A stretch of DNA of 32,991 bases from Bacteroidales bacterium (GTDB lineage: Bacteria; Bacteroidota; Bacteroidia; Bacteroidales; Dysgonomonadaceae): the NCBI GenBank assembly GCA_012728155.1, contig JAAYFR010000159.1:1-32991 (forward strand). Direction: 5' to 3'. Below, one piece after another: positions 1-8,821 of this stretch; the stretch's first letter is position 1; every line of letters begins with the position of its first letter. Made by a program: the position numbers and the translations under genes. The notes beneath the pieces were generated by a model, which was not told the origin of the DNA, ran no database searches, and saw only the letters and a program-made list of their open reading frames with translations.

Positions 1-636
1 AAGGGTATATACAAAATCGATATACTGGCCGGGGCTTTGCTGCAGCCGCATAGTGACGGAATGATTGTCGCCTCCTGCAACAGGAGTAAAAATATGCTCT
101 TCGGTAGAGAGATGGACGCTGTTGCGGTTGAACAGATTGAGATTGAAGCGTGCTTCATCGCGCCCGTCGAACAACAGCAGGTTCTCTCCCGAATGATGGA
201 GGTATTCTTTCAATTGTACGGACTGGATGGCACCTCCACGTGTACTGAGGAGGATACGCACCTTTTCATTCTCAAGGACGACACTCTCTTCCTGCACCGC
301 AGAAGAAATTGAGGGCTGCTGTGCTAAAGTTTCCAAATCTTCACTTTGCCCCAAAGTCGAAACGGTAGTGGTATCAATAGCGGACGAAAAAGAACCTGCA
401 CTAAAAAAATCAGCAACGACGTTCTTTTCGGCATCTCCGGACAGTGCTATATCCGGTTGCATTCCCGGATCCTTTTGCAGAGCCTCTAATTGCGCCCGTT
501 CTGTTTCTACCATCGCGATAGAATCGCGCATGCGCTGCTGCGCCTCAATCTGTTCACGATTGGGTCTATTATATATAGTGAAAGCTATAATGATGGCTGT
601 GATAAGCAGCAATCCTGTAACCGTATTTTTATCCAT
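1..636 (-). CDS. yidC: Membrane protein insertase YidC, N-terminal part (runs off window)
   Basis: YidC inserts and folds inner-membrane proteins, alone or with SecYEG. The visible 212 codons begin MDKNTVTGLLLITAIIIAFT, the typical N-terminal anchor helix, followed by a charged linker rich in Glu, Gln and Arg and then the start of the periplasmic beta-sandwich domain (VVLENEKVRILLSTRGGAIQ, a conserved opening strand region). The frame is open to base 1, so the C-terminal five-helix insertase core lies outside the window. The ATG at 636-634 sits 12 bases after the pyrG stop, so the two are almost certainly cotranscribed; pyrG-yidC is a familiar gene pair in Bacteroidales. Identification rests on the N-terminal anchor, the domain order and the neighbour. 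Confidence 0.93.
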   Translation of the reverse strand, partial: MDKNTVTGLLLITAIIIAFTIYNRPNREQIEAQQRMRDSIAMVETERAQLEALQKDPGMQPDIALSGDAEKNVVADFFSAGSFSSAIDTTTVSTLGQSEDLETLAQQPSISSAVQEESVVLENEKVRILLSTRGGAIQSVQLKEYLHHSGENLLLFDGRDEARFNLNLFNRNSVHLSTEEHIFTPVAGGDNHSVTMRLQQSPGQYIDFVYTL

Positions 637-648
637 TATCAGTTTTTA

Positions 649-2265
649 TTATTTACGTGCATCATGTAATTCCGCTGCAGCCTGCATAAAGCTCATAAAA
701 AGTGGATTTGGCGAAATAACAGTACTATTGTACTCAGGATGGAACTGTGTGCCAAGATACCAGCGGAGATGAGGGACTTCTACCACTTCCACCAGATCCG
801 AATCGGGATTGACACCGGTACATTTCATACCACCTGCTTCAAACTGCTCCTTATATATATTATTAAACTCGTAACGGTGGCGATGACGTTCATTCACTTT
901 AATCTTTCCGTAGGCCTTGTAGGCTAACGACCCCTTCTTAATAATACAATCATAGGAGCCGAGACGCATCGATGCGCCCATATTGGTGATATGCTTCTGT
1001 TCTTCCATCAGGTCGATTACCTTGTCGGCTGCCTGAGGATCTAACTCCGACGAGTTGGCATCCGCAATATGGAGGACAGAACGTGCATATTCAATCACCA
1101 TACATTGCATACCAAGGCAAATTCCAAAGGTAGGAATATCTTTTTCACGCGCATAACCCAACGCCAAATATTTTCCTTCAATACCCCTCTGTCCAAAACC
1201 GGGAGCAATCACAATACCATCGGCACCCCATAAAGTCTCCTCAACATTCTCTTCAGTAATCTTCTCAGAGTGACATAGATCTAATTTTAATTTCCTGTCG
1301 TTATAAATGGCAGCCTGAGAAAGTGCCTCGTTGATTGATTTATAAGCATCCGGTAATTCGGCATATTTCCCTACCAATTTGATGCAGACCTCCTTCTTTG
1401 CGTTCTTACGTTTCTGAAGGAAAGCTTTCCAAGCATCCAGGTTGGCATAACCTTCTACGGGCATATTCATTTTACGCAATACCACTTCGTCCATACCTTG
1501 TTTCTGCATCATAACAGGTACTTCATAGATAGTGGAGACATCCACCGATTGCATCACGGCACCCTGTTCAACATTACAGAATAGAGCTACCTTATCAAGG
1601 ATATCTTTGTTGAGGTTACGATCCGTGCGAAGCACAAGCATGTCCGGTTGAATACCGAGCGACTGCAACTCTTTGACGGAGTGCTGTGTAGGCTTAGTCT
1701 TCATCTCTCCTGCTGCGGCAATATAGGGAACATAAGTAAGATGAAGACAAAAACAGTTGCGTCCTAACTCCCATCGGAGTTGTCGTACTGCCTCAAGGAA
1801 AGGGGTAGATTCAATATCTCCCACTGTACCTCCAATCTCGGTAATCACAAAATCAAACTTACTCTTCACCCCAAGTGACTTGACATTGCGTTTGATCTCA
1901 TCGGTAATGTGTGGGATAACCTGTACTGTCTTTCCGAGATATTCTCCACGGCGTTCCTTATCAATTACACTCTGATAAATTCGCCCTGTGGTGATATTGT
2001 TCCCTTTGGTAGTCTGTATGTTAAGAAAACGCTCATAATGCCCCAAGTCGAGATCTGCTTCATGTCCGTCTACTGTTACATAGCATTCGCCATGTTCGTA
2101 AGGGTTGAGTGTTCCCGGGTCGACATTGATATATGGATCGAACTTTTGGATAGTGACTTTATAGCCTCTTGCCTGCAATAACTTACCCAGTGATGCAGCA
2201 ATAATACCCTTTCCCAGAGATGAAACCACACCGCCTGTAACAAAAATATACTTTGTATCGGACAC
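649..2265 (-). CDS. pyrG: CTP synthase (glutamine hydrolysing)
   Basis: Converts UTP, ATP and glutamine to CTP, the last step of pyrimidine nucleotide synthesis in the cytoplasm. At 538 residues it is full length. The N-terminal synthetase domain starts with the P-loop-like GGVVSSLGKG (residues 11-20, Lys19) and carries the KFDPYINVDPGTLNP segment. The C-terminal class I glutamine amidotransferase domain spans about 295-535, with nucleophile Cys383 in GICLGMQ and the His509/Glu511 pair in QFHPEY, so the catalytic triad is intact. It leads the pyrG-yidC operon and has a good Bacteroidetes-type promoter about 40 bases upstream (2305-2335). Nothing is unusual. Confidence 0.99.
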   Translation of the reverse strand: MSDTKYIFVTGGVVSSLGKGIIAASLGKLLQARGYKVTIQKFDPYINVDPGTLNPYEHGECYVTVDGHEADLDLGHYERFLNIQTTKGNNITTGRIYQSVIDKERRGEYLGKTVQVIPHITDEIKRNVKSLGVKSKFDFVITEIGGTVGDIESTPFLEAVRQLRWELGRNCFCLHLTYVPYIAAAGEMKTKPTQHSVKELQSLGIQPDMLVLRTDRNLNKDILDKVALFCNVEQGAVMQSVDVSTIYEVPVMMQKQGMDEVVLRKMNMPVEGYANLDAWKAFLQKRKNAKKEVCIKLVGKYAELPDAYKSINEALSQAAIYNDRKLKLDLCHSEKITEENVEETLWGADGIVIAPGFGQRGIEGKYLALGYAREKDIPTFGICLGMQCMVIEYARSVLHIADANSSELDPQAADKVIDLMEEQKHITNMGASMRLGSYDCIIKKGSLAYKAYGKIKVNERHRHRYEFNNIYKEQFEAGGMKCTGVNPDSDLVEVVEVPHLRWYLGTQFHPEYNSTVISPNPLFMSFMQAAAELHDARK

Positions 2266-2304
2266 AATTGTGAATGTTTAACGTGAATGAATTTTTCCAA
2301 GATG

Positions 2305-2335
2305 CAAAGATAGTAAAATGTGACTAATGTGCCAA
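2305..2335 (-). promoter_or_regulatory. Promoter for pyrG-yidC
   Basis: Read on the minus strand there is TTG (2335-2333), a 20-base spacer, then TATCTTTG (2312-2305). This matches the Bacteroidetes primary sigma consensus, TTTG/TTG at -33 and TAnnTTTG at -7. The inferred transcription start lies near 2299, about 35 bases before the pyrG ATG at 2265. Confidence 0.7.
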
Positions 2336-2439
2336 TATGCCAGTGAAACTAATTGAAAAAGAAATGAGAAATTAGAAGTTCAAGAATAAAAATTTCACAT
2401 TCATTTTAACTTCTGAAGTTTTGAATCTAAAATCTTTTA

Positions 2440-3111
2440 TCACACCACAACCAGAGAAGCGTTTTCGCAACGCATGATTTTTCCGGGGAAAGCTTGTACA
2501 ATAGAATAATTATGGGTGGACATGATAACGGCGGTGCCTCGGCCCGATATCTCCTGTAGGAGGGCGACGATCTGACTTCCGGTCTCAGGGTCGAGGTTGC
2601 CTGTCGGCTCATCAGCCAAAATCAGAGCAGGCGAATTGAGCAGGGCACGGGCAATTACCACACGCTGCTGTTCACCACCCGACAATTCGTGGGGCATCTT
2701 ATAGGTTTTATTTTGCATCCCTACCTGAATCAACACCTCATTAATTCGATCCTTGATCTCACGACGGTTTTTCCAACCGGTGGCACGCAACACAAATTCG
2801 AGATTTTTTTCTACACTCCGGTCGATAAGTAATTGGAAATCCTGAAAAACAATACCTATCTTCCTGCGAAGAAAAGGGATCAGTCGACGTTTGATACCAA
2901 CCAATTCATAGTCGAACACCCGAGCACTCCCCTCTTCGATGGGAAGCTCAGCATACATGCTTTTCATCAGGGTGCTTTTTCCGGAACCGACCTTGCCTAT
3001 GATATAGAGAAAATCGCCTCGATTGACAGTTAGATTAACATGGCGAAGGATAATATTTTCTTCACGGCTAAGCTCTACGTTCGAATAATTGACAAGTTGT
3101 TCCTGCACCAT
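2440..3111 (-). CDS. ftsE: FtsE-like ABC transporter ATP-binding protein
   Basis: A 223-residue single-domain ABC ATPase. Visible motifs are Walker A GKVGSGKS (39-46), Q-loop Gln90 in VFQDFQLL, signature LSGGE (143-147), Walker B LILADEP (163-169) and switch His200. The FQDFQLL and DEPTGNLD wording is typical of FtsE, which works with the membrane protein FtsX at the division septum to control peptidoglycan hydrolases. I place the start at 3111 because an ATG 14 codons further up would overlap the preceding gene's stop codon and adds residues foreign to the family. It is five bases behind the DUF4870 gene. No ftsX is adjacent, so LolD- or MacB-like roles cannot be excluded from the context. 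Confidence 0.88.
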   Translation of the reverse strand: MVQEQLVNYSNVELSREENIILRHVNLTVNRGDFLYIIGKVGSGKSTLMKSMYAELPIEEGSARVFDYELVGIKRRLIPFLRRKIGIVFQDFQLLIDRSVEKNLEFVLRATGWKNRREIKDRINEVLIQVGMQNKTYKMPHELSGGEQQRVVIARALLNSPALILADEPTGNLDPETGSQIVALLQEISGRGTAVIMSTHNYSIVQAFPGKIMRCENASLVVV

Positions 3112-3116
3112 TGTTT

Positions 3117-3584
3117 TTATTTTATAAATTGAATTGTAAATGGATATTTCCAATATTCCCCATTATTTGCTTTCACTGAAGCAATCACAATAAAAATAGC
3201 AAAGAGTAAACCCAATACAACAGCCACGGGGATACCAATCACAGTAACACAAAGCACAACCGCATAGATAGCATAGCTAATCATGGCATTGAGGATGTTC
3301 TTGCCGTGGGTATCAACATTGCTATTGCTATCTTTTTGAGTAGTCCACATCAGGATAGGCACTATAAAACCAGCCAGCGGAACAATGGCACCGGCAAATT
3401 GAGTGAGATGCATAAGCATCAGATAGGTGTTCTCTTCAAATCCGAATAGCGGTTTCTTGGTAGTTTTGCTAAAACTACTCCTTGGTTCGTTGAAAATTTT
3501 TTCTTTCTCACGCTGATATTCCTCTTCGGAAATACTTCCTTTTTCCCGTAATTCATCGAGAATTTTTAAATCTTCGTATTTCAT
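3117..3584 (-). CDS. SHOCT + DUF4870 small membrane protein
   Basis: A 155-residue protein of unknown biochemical role. Residues 4-31 (DLKILDELREKGSISEEEY) match the SHOCT short helical motif, found in many membrane and envelope proteins and thought to mediate oligomerisation. The rest is DUF4870-like, related to the Tic20 fold: three hydrophobic segments at roughly 55-80, 95-118 and 118-138, including the stretch with a DTHGKNILNAMISY motif (helix carrying the conserved KN pair) typical of the family. It lies between the VanZ-like gene and ftsE, five bases before the latter, so it is probably cotranscribed with ftsE. A -7-like element is visible 80 bases upstream. Confidence 0.85.
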   Translation of the reverse strand: MKYEDLKILDELREKGSISEEEYQREKEKIFNEPRSSFSKTTKKPLFGFEENTYLMLMHLTQFAGAIVPLAGFIVPILMWTTQKDSNSNVDTHGKNILNAMISYAIYAVVLCVTVIGIPVAVVLGLLFAIFIVIASVKANNGEYWKYPFTIQFIK

Positions 3585-3659
3585 CTTTTATAGGATTTGA
3601 TGGGTGAATAATAATTATGACCTATGAAGTTAAGAAGTTTGAATCAAACATATTCAATT

Positions 3660-4067
3660 TTACAAAGATAGATTTTTTTTCGAATATCGTCGTTTTTTAA
3701 GAAAAATAATTACGATCACGGTAGCAACAAGCGATCCAAGGATATCGGCAATCCAATCGGCCCATTCTGCACTGCGAAATACAAAGAAATATTTCTGTAA
3801 CAATTCGATTACTCCTCCATAGAAAACAGGAACAAAAAATCCCCACAAGAGCCACCGTAAAAGAGGTGGATTTCCCTTACATAACCTGAAATAGTCTATC
3901 AGCGAAACGGAAGAAAGGAGAAAAAACATGCCAAAATGTGCCAATTTATCCCATGGAATACCTTCCGGCATATCCGGTATTTCGGAAGAAGAGATAAGAC
4001 AAGTAGCAATAAAAATCAATATTACAATAAGCAACGGTAAAAATATATAACGAAGTAGGGATTTCAT
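3660..4067 (-). CDS. VanZ-like family membrane protein
   Basis: A 135-residue protein with four predicted membrane helices (about 7-26, 43-60, 71-90 and 106-122). The VanZ signature residues are present: DKLAHFGMF in the second helix region and GGVIELLQKYFFVFRSAEWAD followed by DILGSLVA, i.e. the E-x-x-Q...R...W-x-D pattern. VanZ itself gives low-level teicoplanin resistance by an unknown mechanism, but most chromosomal homologues have no assigned function, and none should be assumed here. It stands divergently to the S41 protease gene across 235 bases and precedes the DUF4870 gene by 75 bases. No clear promoter was found in front of it. Confidence 0.85.
   Translation of the reverse strand: MKSLLRYIFLPLLIVILIFIATCLISSSEIPDMPEGIPWDKLAHFGMFFLLSSVSLIDYFRLCKGNPPLLRWLLWGFFVPVFYGGVIELLQKYFFVFRSAEWADWIADILGSLVATVIVIIFLKKRRYSKKNLSL
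3663..3670 (-). promoter_or_regulatory. Possible -7 element upstream of DUF4870-ftsE
   Basis: On the minus strand the bases read TATCTTTG, a perfect TAnnTTTG -7 box, overlapping the last codons of the VanZ-like gene and about 80 bases before the DUF4870 start. I see no matching TTG 19-20 bases upstream, so this is only half a promoter and may be chance in AT-rich DNA. Confidence 0.35.
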
Positions 4068-4302
4068 AAACTAAGACTTTAGTAAAAAACTGCAGAGATA
4101 ACAATAAACCAACTGTTTTTGTTTCGATATATCTCTGTTTATCCCGACAAAAAACAAAAACGATGGATTTTACACAGCAATGCAAACAAAGATTTATAAA
4201 AATATAACTAAAACCATGTTCCATTTTCATCAAAAATTTGTTCCTTTGCCAATTAATATGAATAGAGAGGTGAATAATAATATTTATACATATCAAGCAA
4301 AC

Positions 4303-6015
4303 ATGAGAAGGGTTATTTTTACTATACTGTTGACTCTTATAACATTACAACTATCTTCACAAGCGCCGGCCGACAATAAAAATCAACGTTATTTCGACAT
4401 CAATAAGAATGTCGACATCTTTAATTCGGTAGTGCGTGAATTGGATCTGTTCTACGTGGACAGCATTGAAGTGAACAACTTAATACAGAATAGTATACGC
4501 AACATGTTGACTCGCTTGGATCCCTATACCGAATATTACGCCGAAGAGAATATGACCGATCTTCAGTTCATGACAACTGGTGAATACGGAGGAGTTGGGG
4601 CGATCATTTCTTACAACAATGGACAAGTTATAATTAATGAGCCTTATGAGGGACTTCCGGCAGATAAAATGGGCTTAAAAGCGGGCGACGCCATCTTGGA
4701 GATCGATGGAAACGATATGCGGAAATCATCCGTGAAAGAGGTAAGCGACAAACTGAAAGGGACACCGGGTACATCACTCGAATTGACAATCCTCAGACCG
4801 GGAGAAGAAAAGGAGAGAAGAGTAAAGATTACAAGAGAGAAGATTGAGGTCGACCCCATTACTTATTCTGGAGTGAGTAGTGATAAGATCGGTTATCTTC
4901 ATTTTGGAAGCTTTACCACACGAAGCGCCGACCGAGTAAAAAGAACGATACAGGATCTAAAAGAGGAGGGCGCAACATCGCTGATTCTCGATCTACGCGG
5001 TAATGGAGGTGGTATCCTCGACGAAGCAGTAGATGTAGTCAATCTCTTTGTCCCGAAAGGGGAGGAAATTGTATCAACCAAGGGAAAGGTAAAGCAATGG
5101 GACAGAACCTATCTGACGCGCAATCAACCATTGGATGAAATTATTCCCATTGTGGTATTGATCGATACCGGTTCGGCATCTGCATCGGAGATCGTAGCGG
5201 GAGGACTTCAGGATCTCGACAGGGCAGTTATAGTAGGTAACCGCTCGTTCGGGAAGGGATTAGTGCAAACACCACGCGACCTACCATATGGTGGAAACAT
5301 AAAAATTACCACTTCAAAATATTATATACCGAGTGGACGTTGTATCCAAGCGTTGGATTATTCTCGCCGCAATCCCGACGGAAGTGTGGCACGCGTACCC
5401 GACTCACTGACCAATCTATTTCAAACGCGCAATGGACGTGAAGTACGCGACGGAGGTGGAATTACACCGGATATTACCATCCCGCAGCCTACCGGGGGAA
5501 CAATCGCTTATTACTTAATGACGGATAACGTGATCTTTGATTATGTCACAGAATGGGTACAACAACACAAAGAGATCGCTCCTCCCCATCAATTTAGGCT
5601 TTCGGGAGGGGATTATGAAGTATTCAAGGAGTTTGTGAAGAACAAGAATTTCGAATATGACCAGTTGAGTGAGCATTCCCTGCAACAACTAAAGGCCATG
5701 ATGGAATTCGAAGGCTATATGGATGTGGCTAAAGAAGAATTTGCAGCATTGGAAGCGAAGCTGCATGCAAATCTTGATCGTGACCTGGAACTCTTTAAAG
5801 AGGATATTTCCAGCATGATCGAATCAGAGATTGTGCAGAGGTTCTACTATAAAAAGGGGGTTCTTCTGCATCAATTATCCAGCGACAAAGTGTATGATAA
5901 GGCAGTGGAGATCTTACGTGATCCGGAGATATACCAATCGATACTTCACCCTCGACCGGAAAAGGTGCCTCCTGCCACGAAACTAAAGGAGAGACTGGAA
6001 AACCAATATTCGTGA
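4303..6015 (+). CDS. S41 family C-terminal processing peptidase (CtpA/Prc type)
   Basis: An exported serine protease of 570 residues. The chosen start gives the signal peptide MRRVIFTILLTLITLQLSSQ; the frame stays open for 41 codons upstream, but that stretch is AT-rich and would bury the signal. An N-terminal helical part is followed by a PDZ domain (about 92-178, with YGGVGAIISY and GLKAGDAILEIDG) and the S41 core (about 185-395). The catalytic dyad is visible: Ser293 in GSASASEIVAG and Lys318 in SFGKGLVQT, 25 residues apart as in Prc and CtpB. A helical C-terminal extension (about 435-565) is common in Bacteroidetes homologues. Such enzymes trim or degrade envelope proteins from their C-terminus; the specific substrate is unknown. 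Confidence 0.96.
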   Translation: MRRVIFTILLTLITLQLSSQAPADNKNQRYFDINKNVDIFNSVVRELDLFYVDSIEVNNLIQNSIRNMLTRLDPYTEYYAEENMTDLQFMTTGEYGGVGAIISYNNGQVIINEPYEGLPADKMGLKAGDAILEIDGNDMRKSSVKEVSDKLKGTPGTSLELTILRPGEEKERRVKITREKIEVDPITYSGVSSDKIGYLHFGSFTTRSADRVKRTIQDLKEEGATSLILDLRGNGGGILDEAVDVVNLFVPKGEEIVSTKGKVKQWDRTYLTRNQPLDEIIPIVVLIDTGSASASEIVAGGLQDLDRAVIVGNRSFGKGLVQTPRDLPYGGNIKITTSKYYIPSGRCIQALDYSRRNPDGSVARVPDSLTNLFQTRNGREVRDGGGITPDITIPQPTGGTIAYYLMTDNVIFDYVTEWVQQHKEIAPPHQFRLSGGDYEVFKEFVKNKNFEYDQLSEHSLQQLKAMMEFEGYMDVAKEEFAALEAKLHANLDRDLELFKEDISSMIESEIVQRFYYKKGVLLHQLSSDKVYDKAVEILRDPEIYQSILHPRPEKVPPATKLKERLENQYS

Positions 6016-6027
6016 GAAAGTGACTAA

Positions 6028-6051
6028 GTGTAAGTGTTAGATACACTTCAC
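6028..6051. terminator. Possible hairpin between convergent S41 and DUF1460 genes
   Basis: AAGTGT (6032-6037), a five-base loop and ACACTT (6043-6048) form a stem that extends by GTG/CAC with one bulged T. It lies exactly where two convergent genes end. There is no U-run on either side, so a terminator role is weakly supported. Confidence 0.3.
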
Positions 6052-6933
6052 AACAATTATACCGGTACAGGACGACTGCCCGCCACAGTAATCGTGGAGA
6101 CTCTTTTGATCGATCACCACTTTCCCTTGTCTGGATGAGGCATGTATAAAAGTGAGTTTATCTCTATCCTGAAAGGAAAATCCCATATGTGTGACATCTA
6201 ATCCCTTTAGAGTGGTAGTGAAGGCAATCACTGAGAAATGGGGAATTAAATCCTTCTTATCAGCTATCGATTCTTTGGGTAAATAATAAAATCCTCCCCG
6301 TTCATTGACCCTATTTTCACACAGTTCCATCTCCTTGAGTAACGCATCATCGCTCTTCAATTGTTTGTAAGCATCACGATGAGTAGTCATAAAATCAATC
6401 GTTTTCTCCTCAAGGATACCTCCCAATCCGGCAGATATATTCTTCAACAACCCTTTTTTCTCATTGTCATAAAGCCAGTCCGTAGTATAATGAAGCCTGG
6501 AAGCATATCCTTGCAGGTTGCCGCCGCGATAACGGATATATTGTAACTCATTGAGAAAACTATCAAAATCAGGATTGATCGAACAGGCAGTACGAACCAG
6601 TGCAATCACCGACTCAACAAAAGTAGTACAATCGAATTGGCGCAGATTAACAACCAGCCTCTCGTCGTTATCTATCTCCAATGTATGAGACACATAAGGA
6701 GTATCACGAAAGAAAAGTGCTGTTTTTTCGAGCAGGCTATCAGTCGAAGCCAATCTCCAAGGAGCGATATAGGCAATATAACGATCGAATATCTGCCGAT
6801 CTTCGGAGGTATAAACCTTTTCCCGGGAGGAAGCAGTCATCACACCCGTAGTTTCAACCATCGCCACAGAAGAGAAGATCATTAGCATTCCTACCAGGAA
6901 AAGGAGAACTATCAACCTTTTCATTCTTATCAT
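6037..6933 (-). CDS. DUF1460 family N-acetylmuramoyl-L-alanine amidase-like exported protein
   Basis: Members of DUF1460 have an NlpC/P60-like papain fold and are described as N-acetylmuramoyl-L-alanine amidase-like; activity is inferred from structure. The 298-residue protein has a signal peptide (MIRMKRLIVLLFLVGMLMIF...). The likely nucleophile is Cys102 in QFDCTTFVESV, with His249 in THMGFSF as the general base and the FIHASSRQG segment after it. I chose the ATG at 6933 because it gives a clean signal sequence; an ATG at 6993 overlapping the aroC stop (TAATG) is an alternative that adds 20 non-signal residues. It follows aroC and may be cotranscribed with it. Likely role: cell-wall peptide turnover in the periplasm. 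Confidence 0.87.
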   Translation of the reverse strand: MIRMKRLIVLLFLVGMLMIFSSVAMVETTGVMTASSREKVYTSEDRQIFDRYIAYIAPWRLASTDSLLEKTALFFRDTPYVSHTLEIDNDERLVVNLRQFDCTTFVESVIALVRTACSINPDFDSFLNELQYIRYRGGNLQGYASRLHYTTDWLYDNEKKGLLKNISAGLGGILEEKTIDFMTTHRDAYKQLKSDDALLKEMELCENRVNERGGFYYLPKESIADKKDLIPHFSVIAFTTTLKGLDVTHMGFSFQDRDKLTFIHASSRQGKVVIDQKSLHDYCGGQSSCTGIIVVKCI

Positions 6934-6992
6934 TATATTGGTTGTTTCTTGTAATCTCAATCTCTTATCAACTCCATTCAATCTCCTATTCA

Positions 6993-8066
6993 TTAAAACG
7001 GTGCTGTAGCTTTCGATATCAGATATGCATCCATGAGGGTAATGGCCGCCATAGCCTCCACAATGGGAACCGCCCGGGGCAACACACAAGGGTCATGCCG
7101 TCCACGTGCTTTAATGGTCGTATCATTACCATGTATGTCTACCGTCTGCTGTTCCCGGAGGATAGTAGAGACCGGCTTGAAAGCCACCCGAAAATAGATA
7201 TCCTGTCCATTGGAAATACCCGCTTGGATACCACCCGAATTATTAGTACGGGTGTTCACCCTGCCGTTGTCGTTATAGAAAGAGTCATTTACTTCGGAAC
7301 CGCGGGCAGTCACCTCAAATCCGGAACCATATTCGAACCCTTTCACGGCATTGATACTCAACATGGCGGAACCCAACATGGCATGGAGCTTTCCGAAAAC
7401 CGGTTCACCCAACCCTACCGGCACACCTTTGACCACACAAGTGATGGTACCGCCAATGGTATCGCCTTGATAACGGACCTCTTGGATCAATTTTATCATC
7501 CGCTCCGCAATATCTGGATCGGGGCAGCGAACAAAATTTTCTTCCGTGCGAGAAAGGTCATATATCTTGTAACCTTTCTCTAATGCAATATCTCCTACCT
7601 CCGAAGTATAGGCAGTAATATTTATATTGAGATGGCGAAGATAAAGTTTTGCCAAAGCACCAGCTACCACACGTGCAATGGTCTCTCGTGCTGAGGAGCG
7701 TCCCCCACCCCGATAATCACGAATACCATATTTCAACTGATAAGTGAAATCGGCATGTGAAGGACGAAAAGCCTCTTTGATATTATCGTAATCGGACGGC
7801 TGCTGATTCTCATTTCTCACCAAAAAACCGATGGGTGCACCTGTCGTCTTATTTTCAAATATTCCGGAAAGGAACTCCACCTTATCCGACTCCTTTCGGG
7901 GTGTAGTGATCCGAGATTGTCCGGGACGGCGTCTGTCGAGTTCAGATTGTATAAAATCCATATCGATCTCCAAACCTGGAGGACAACCATCTATCACTCC
8001 TCCCACACCAACACCGTGTGATTCGCCAAATGATGTCAACCTAAATATTGTTCCGAATGTATTCAT
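6993..8066 (-). CDS. aroC: Chorismate synthase
   Basis: Makes chorismate from 5-enolpyruvylshikimate-3-phosphate using reduced FMN, the last step of the shikimate pathway. The 357-residue length is normal. Visible family signatures are the N-terminal TSFGESHG (residues 11-18, with catalytic His17), RRPGQSRITTPRKESD, GGGRSSARETIARVVAGA, NSGGIQAGISNGQDIYFRV and the C-terminal GRHDPCVLPRAVPIVEAM. No other shikimate gene is nearby, as is common in Bacteroidetes. It follows the slyD-like gene by 70 bases and is followed closely by the DUF1460 gene. Confidence 0.98.
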   Translation of the reverse strand: MNTFGTIFRLTSFGESHGVGVGGVIDGCPPGLEIDMDFIQSELDRRRPGQSRITTPRKESDKVEFLSGIFENKTTGAPIGFLVRNENQQPSDYDNIKEAFRPSHADFTYQLKYGIRDYRGGGRSSARETIARVVAGALAKLYLRHLNINITAYTSEVGDIALEKGYKIYDLSRTEENFVRCPDPDIAERMIKLIQEVRYQGDTIGGTITCVVKGVPVGLGEPVFGKLHAMLGSAMLSINAVKGFEYGSGFEVTARGSEVNDSFYNDNGRVNTRTNNSGGIQAGISNGQDIYFRVAFKPVSTILREQQTVDIHGNDTTIKARGRHDPCVLPRAVPIVEAMAAITLMDAYLISKATAPF

Positions 8067-8136
8067 TTTGTTTCATCTCTTTTAGCAGCCTGATCCTCCC
8101 TCTGGTCTAGTTGTATATATGGGGAATATTCATCGG

Positions 8137-8706
8137 TTAGCAGCAACCACAACCTCCCGAAGCACAGCCACAGCCCTCTTCACTGGAGTCGCAATCACCC
8201 GATCCGCAACCACAGCAGCCACCGGAAAAGAGAGCAGCGATCTCTTCCGCAGAAGCTTCCCGCACACCAATAACAGTTCCTTCAAAGTGCATGATCTCAC
8301 CTGCCAGAGGATGGTTAAAATCCATAGTAACCGATTCGCTTTCAACCGATACAACTGATCCCATAAGCCGATTACCAGAGGAGTCCATCATTGGAAGTGT
8401 ATTTCCTTCAAAAAGCACCTCCTTATCGATTTTCCCATCGATTTCAAAAATATTCTTAGGCAATTCAACTATTTTAGTGTCGTCATAATCACCATAAGCC
8501 TCTTCCGGAGAAAGACGAAAGGAGAATCTGTCACCCTGTGAAAGCCCTCTGAGTTGATCTTCAAACGCCTCGAGCATGGAGTTAGTGCCGAAAATAAATT
8601 CCAACGGCTGTTGCACAGTTGCCTGTTCCATCAATTCCCTCTCTTCGCCTTCGCCTACATTCAGGTCGTAAGTAACGGTAACATACTTGTTGTCTGATAT
8701 TTGCAT
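8137..8706 (-). CDS. SlyD-like FKBP-type peptidyl-prolyl isomerase with cysteine-rich tail
   Basis: A 189-residue cytoplasmic FKBP with the SlyD arrangement: the FKBP half-domain (about 5-70, with GTNSMLEAFEDQLRGLSQGD), an insert-in-flap chaperone domain (about 75-128) and the return to FKBP through MDFNHPLAGEIMHFEGTV. SlyD proteins catalyse prolyl isomerisation, act as chaperones and in proteobacteria deliver nickel to hydrogenase. Residues 164-189 hold nine cysteines separated by Gly, Ser, Asp and Glu and contain no histidine, whereas E. coli SlyD has a His-rich tail. Metal binding is therefore plausible but the metal is unknown. It lies between aroC and the C-S lyase gene, with 70 and 115 bases of spacing. 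Confidence 0.92.
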   Translation of the reverse strand: MQISDNKYVTVTYDLNVGEGEERELMEQATVQQPLEFIFGTNSMLEAFEDQLRGLSQGDRFSFRLSPEEAYGDYDDTKIVELPKNIFEIDGKIDKEVLFEGNTLPMMDSSGNRLMGSVVSVESESVTMDFNHPLAGEIMHFEGTVIGVREASAEEIAALFSGGCCGCGSGDCDSSEEGCGCASGGCGCC

Positions 8707-8821
8707 TGTTTGTATTATTAATATTTCAAATTTCTATAATTCTTCTGTTCAACTTTAATTTTTGATTATGTCGATTTTCAATTCCAACTTCTAACTTCTA
8801 ACAACTCAACAGCATCGATGT

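Noticed and set aside
227..772. 181-codon plus-strand open frame across the yidC-pyrG junction
   Set aside because: Spans two genes on the other strand and has no recognisable domain.
2408..2420. AACTTC-T-GAAGTT palindrome between ftsE and pyrG
   Set aside because: A one-base loop and AT-rich surroundings make neither a terminator nor an operator convincing.
4115..4161. Ten-base A/T-rich inverted repeat GTTTTTGTTT / AAACAAAAAC before the S41 gene
   Set aside because: Low complexity with a 27-base loop; expected by chance in AT-rich intergenic DNA.
6942..7583. 213-codon plus-strand open frame over aroC
   Set aside because: Antisense to the conserved chorismate synthase; composition is low-quality and no domain is recognisable.
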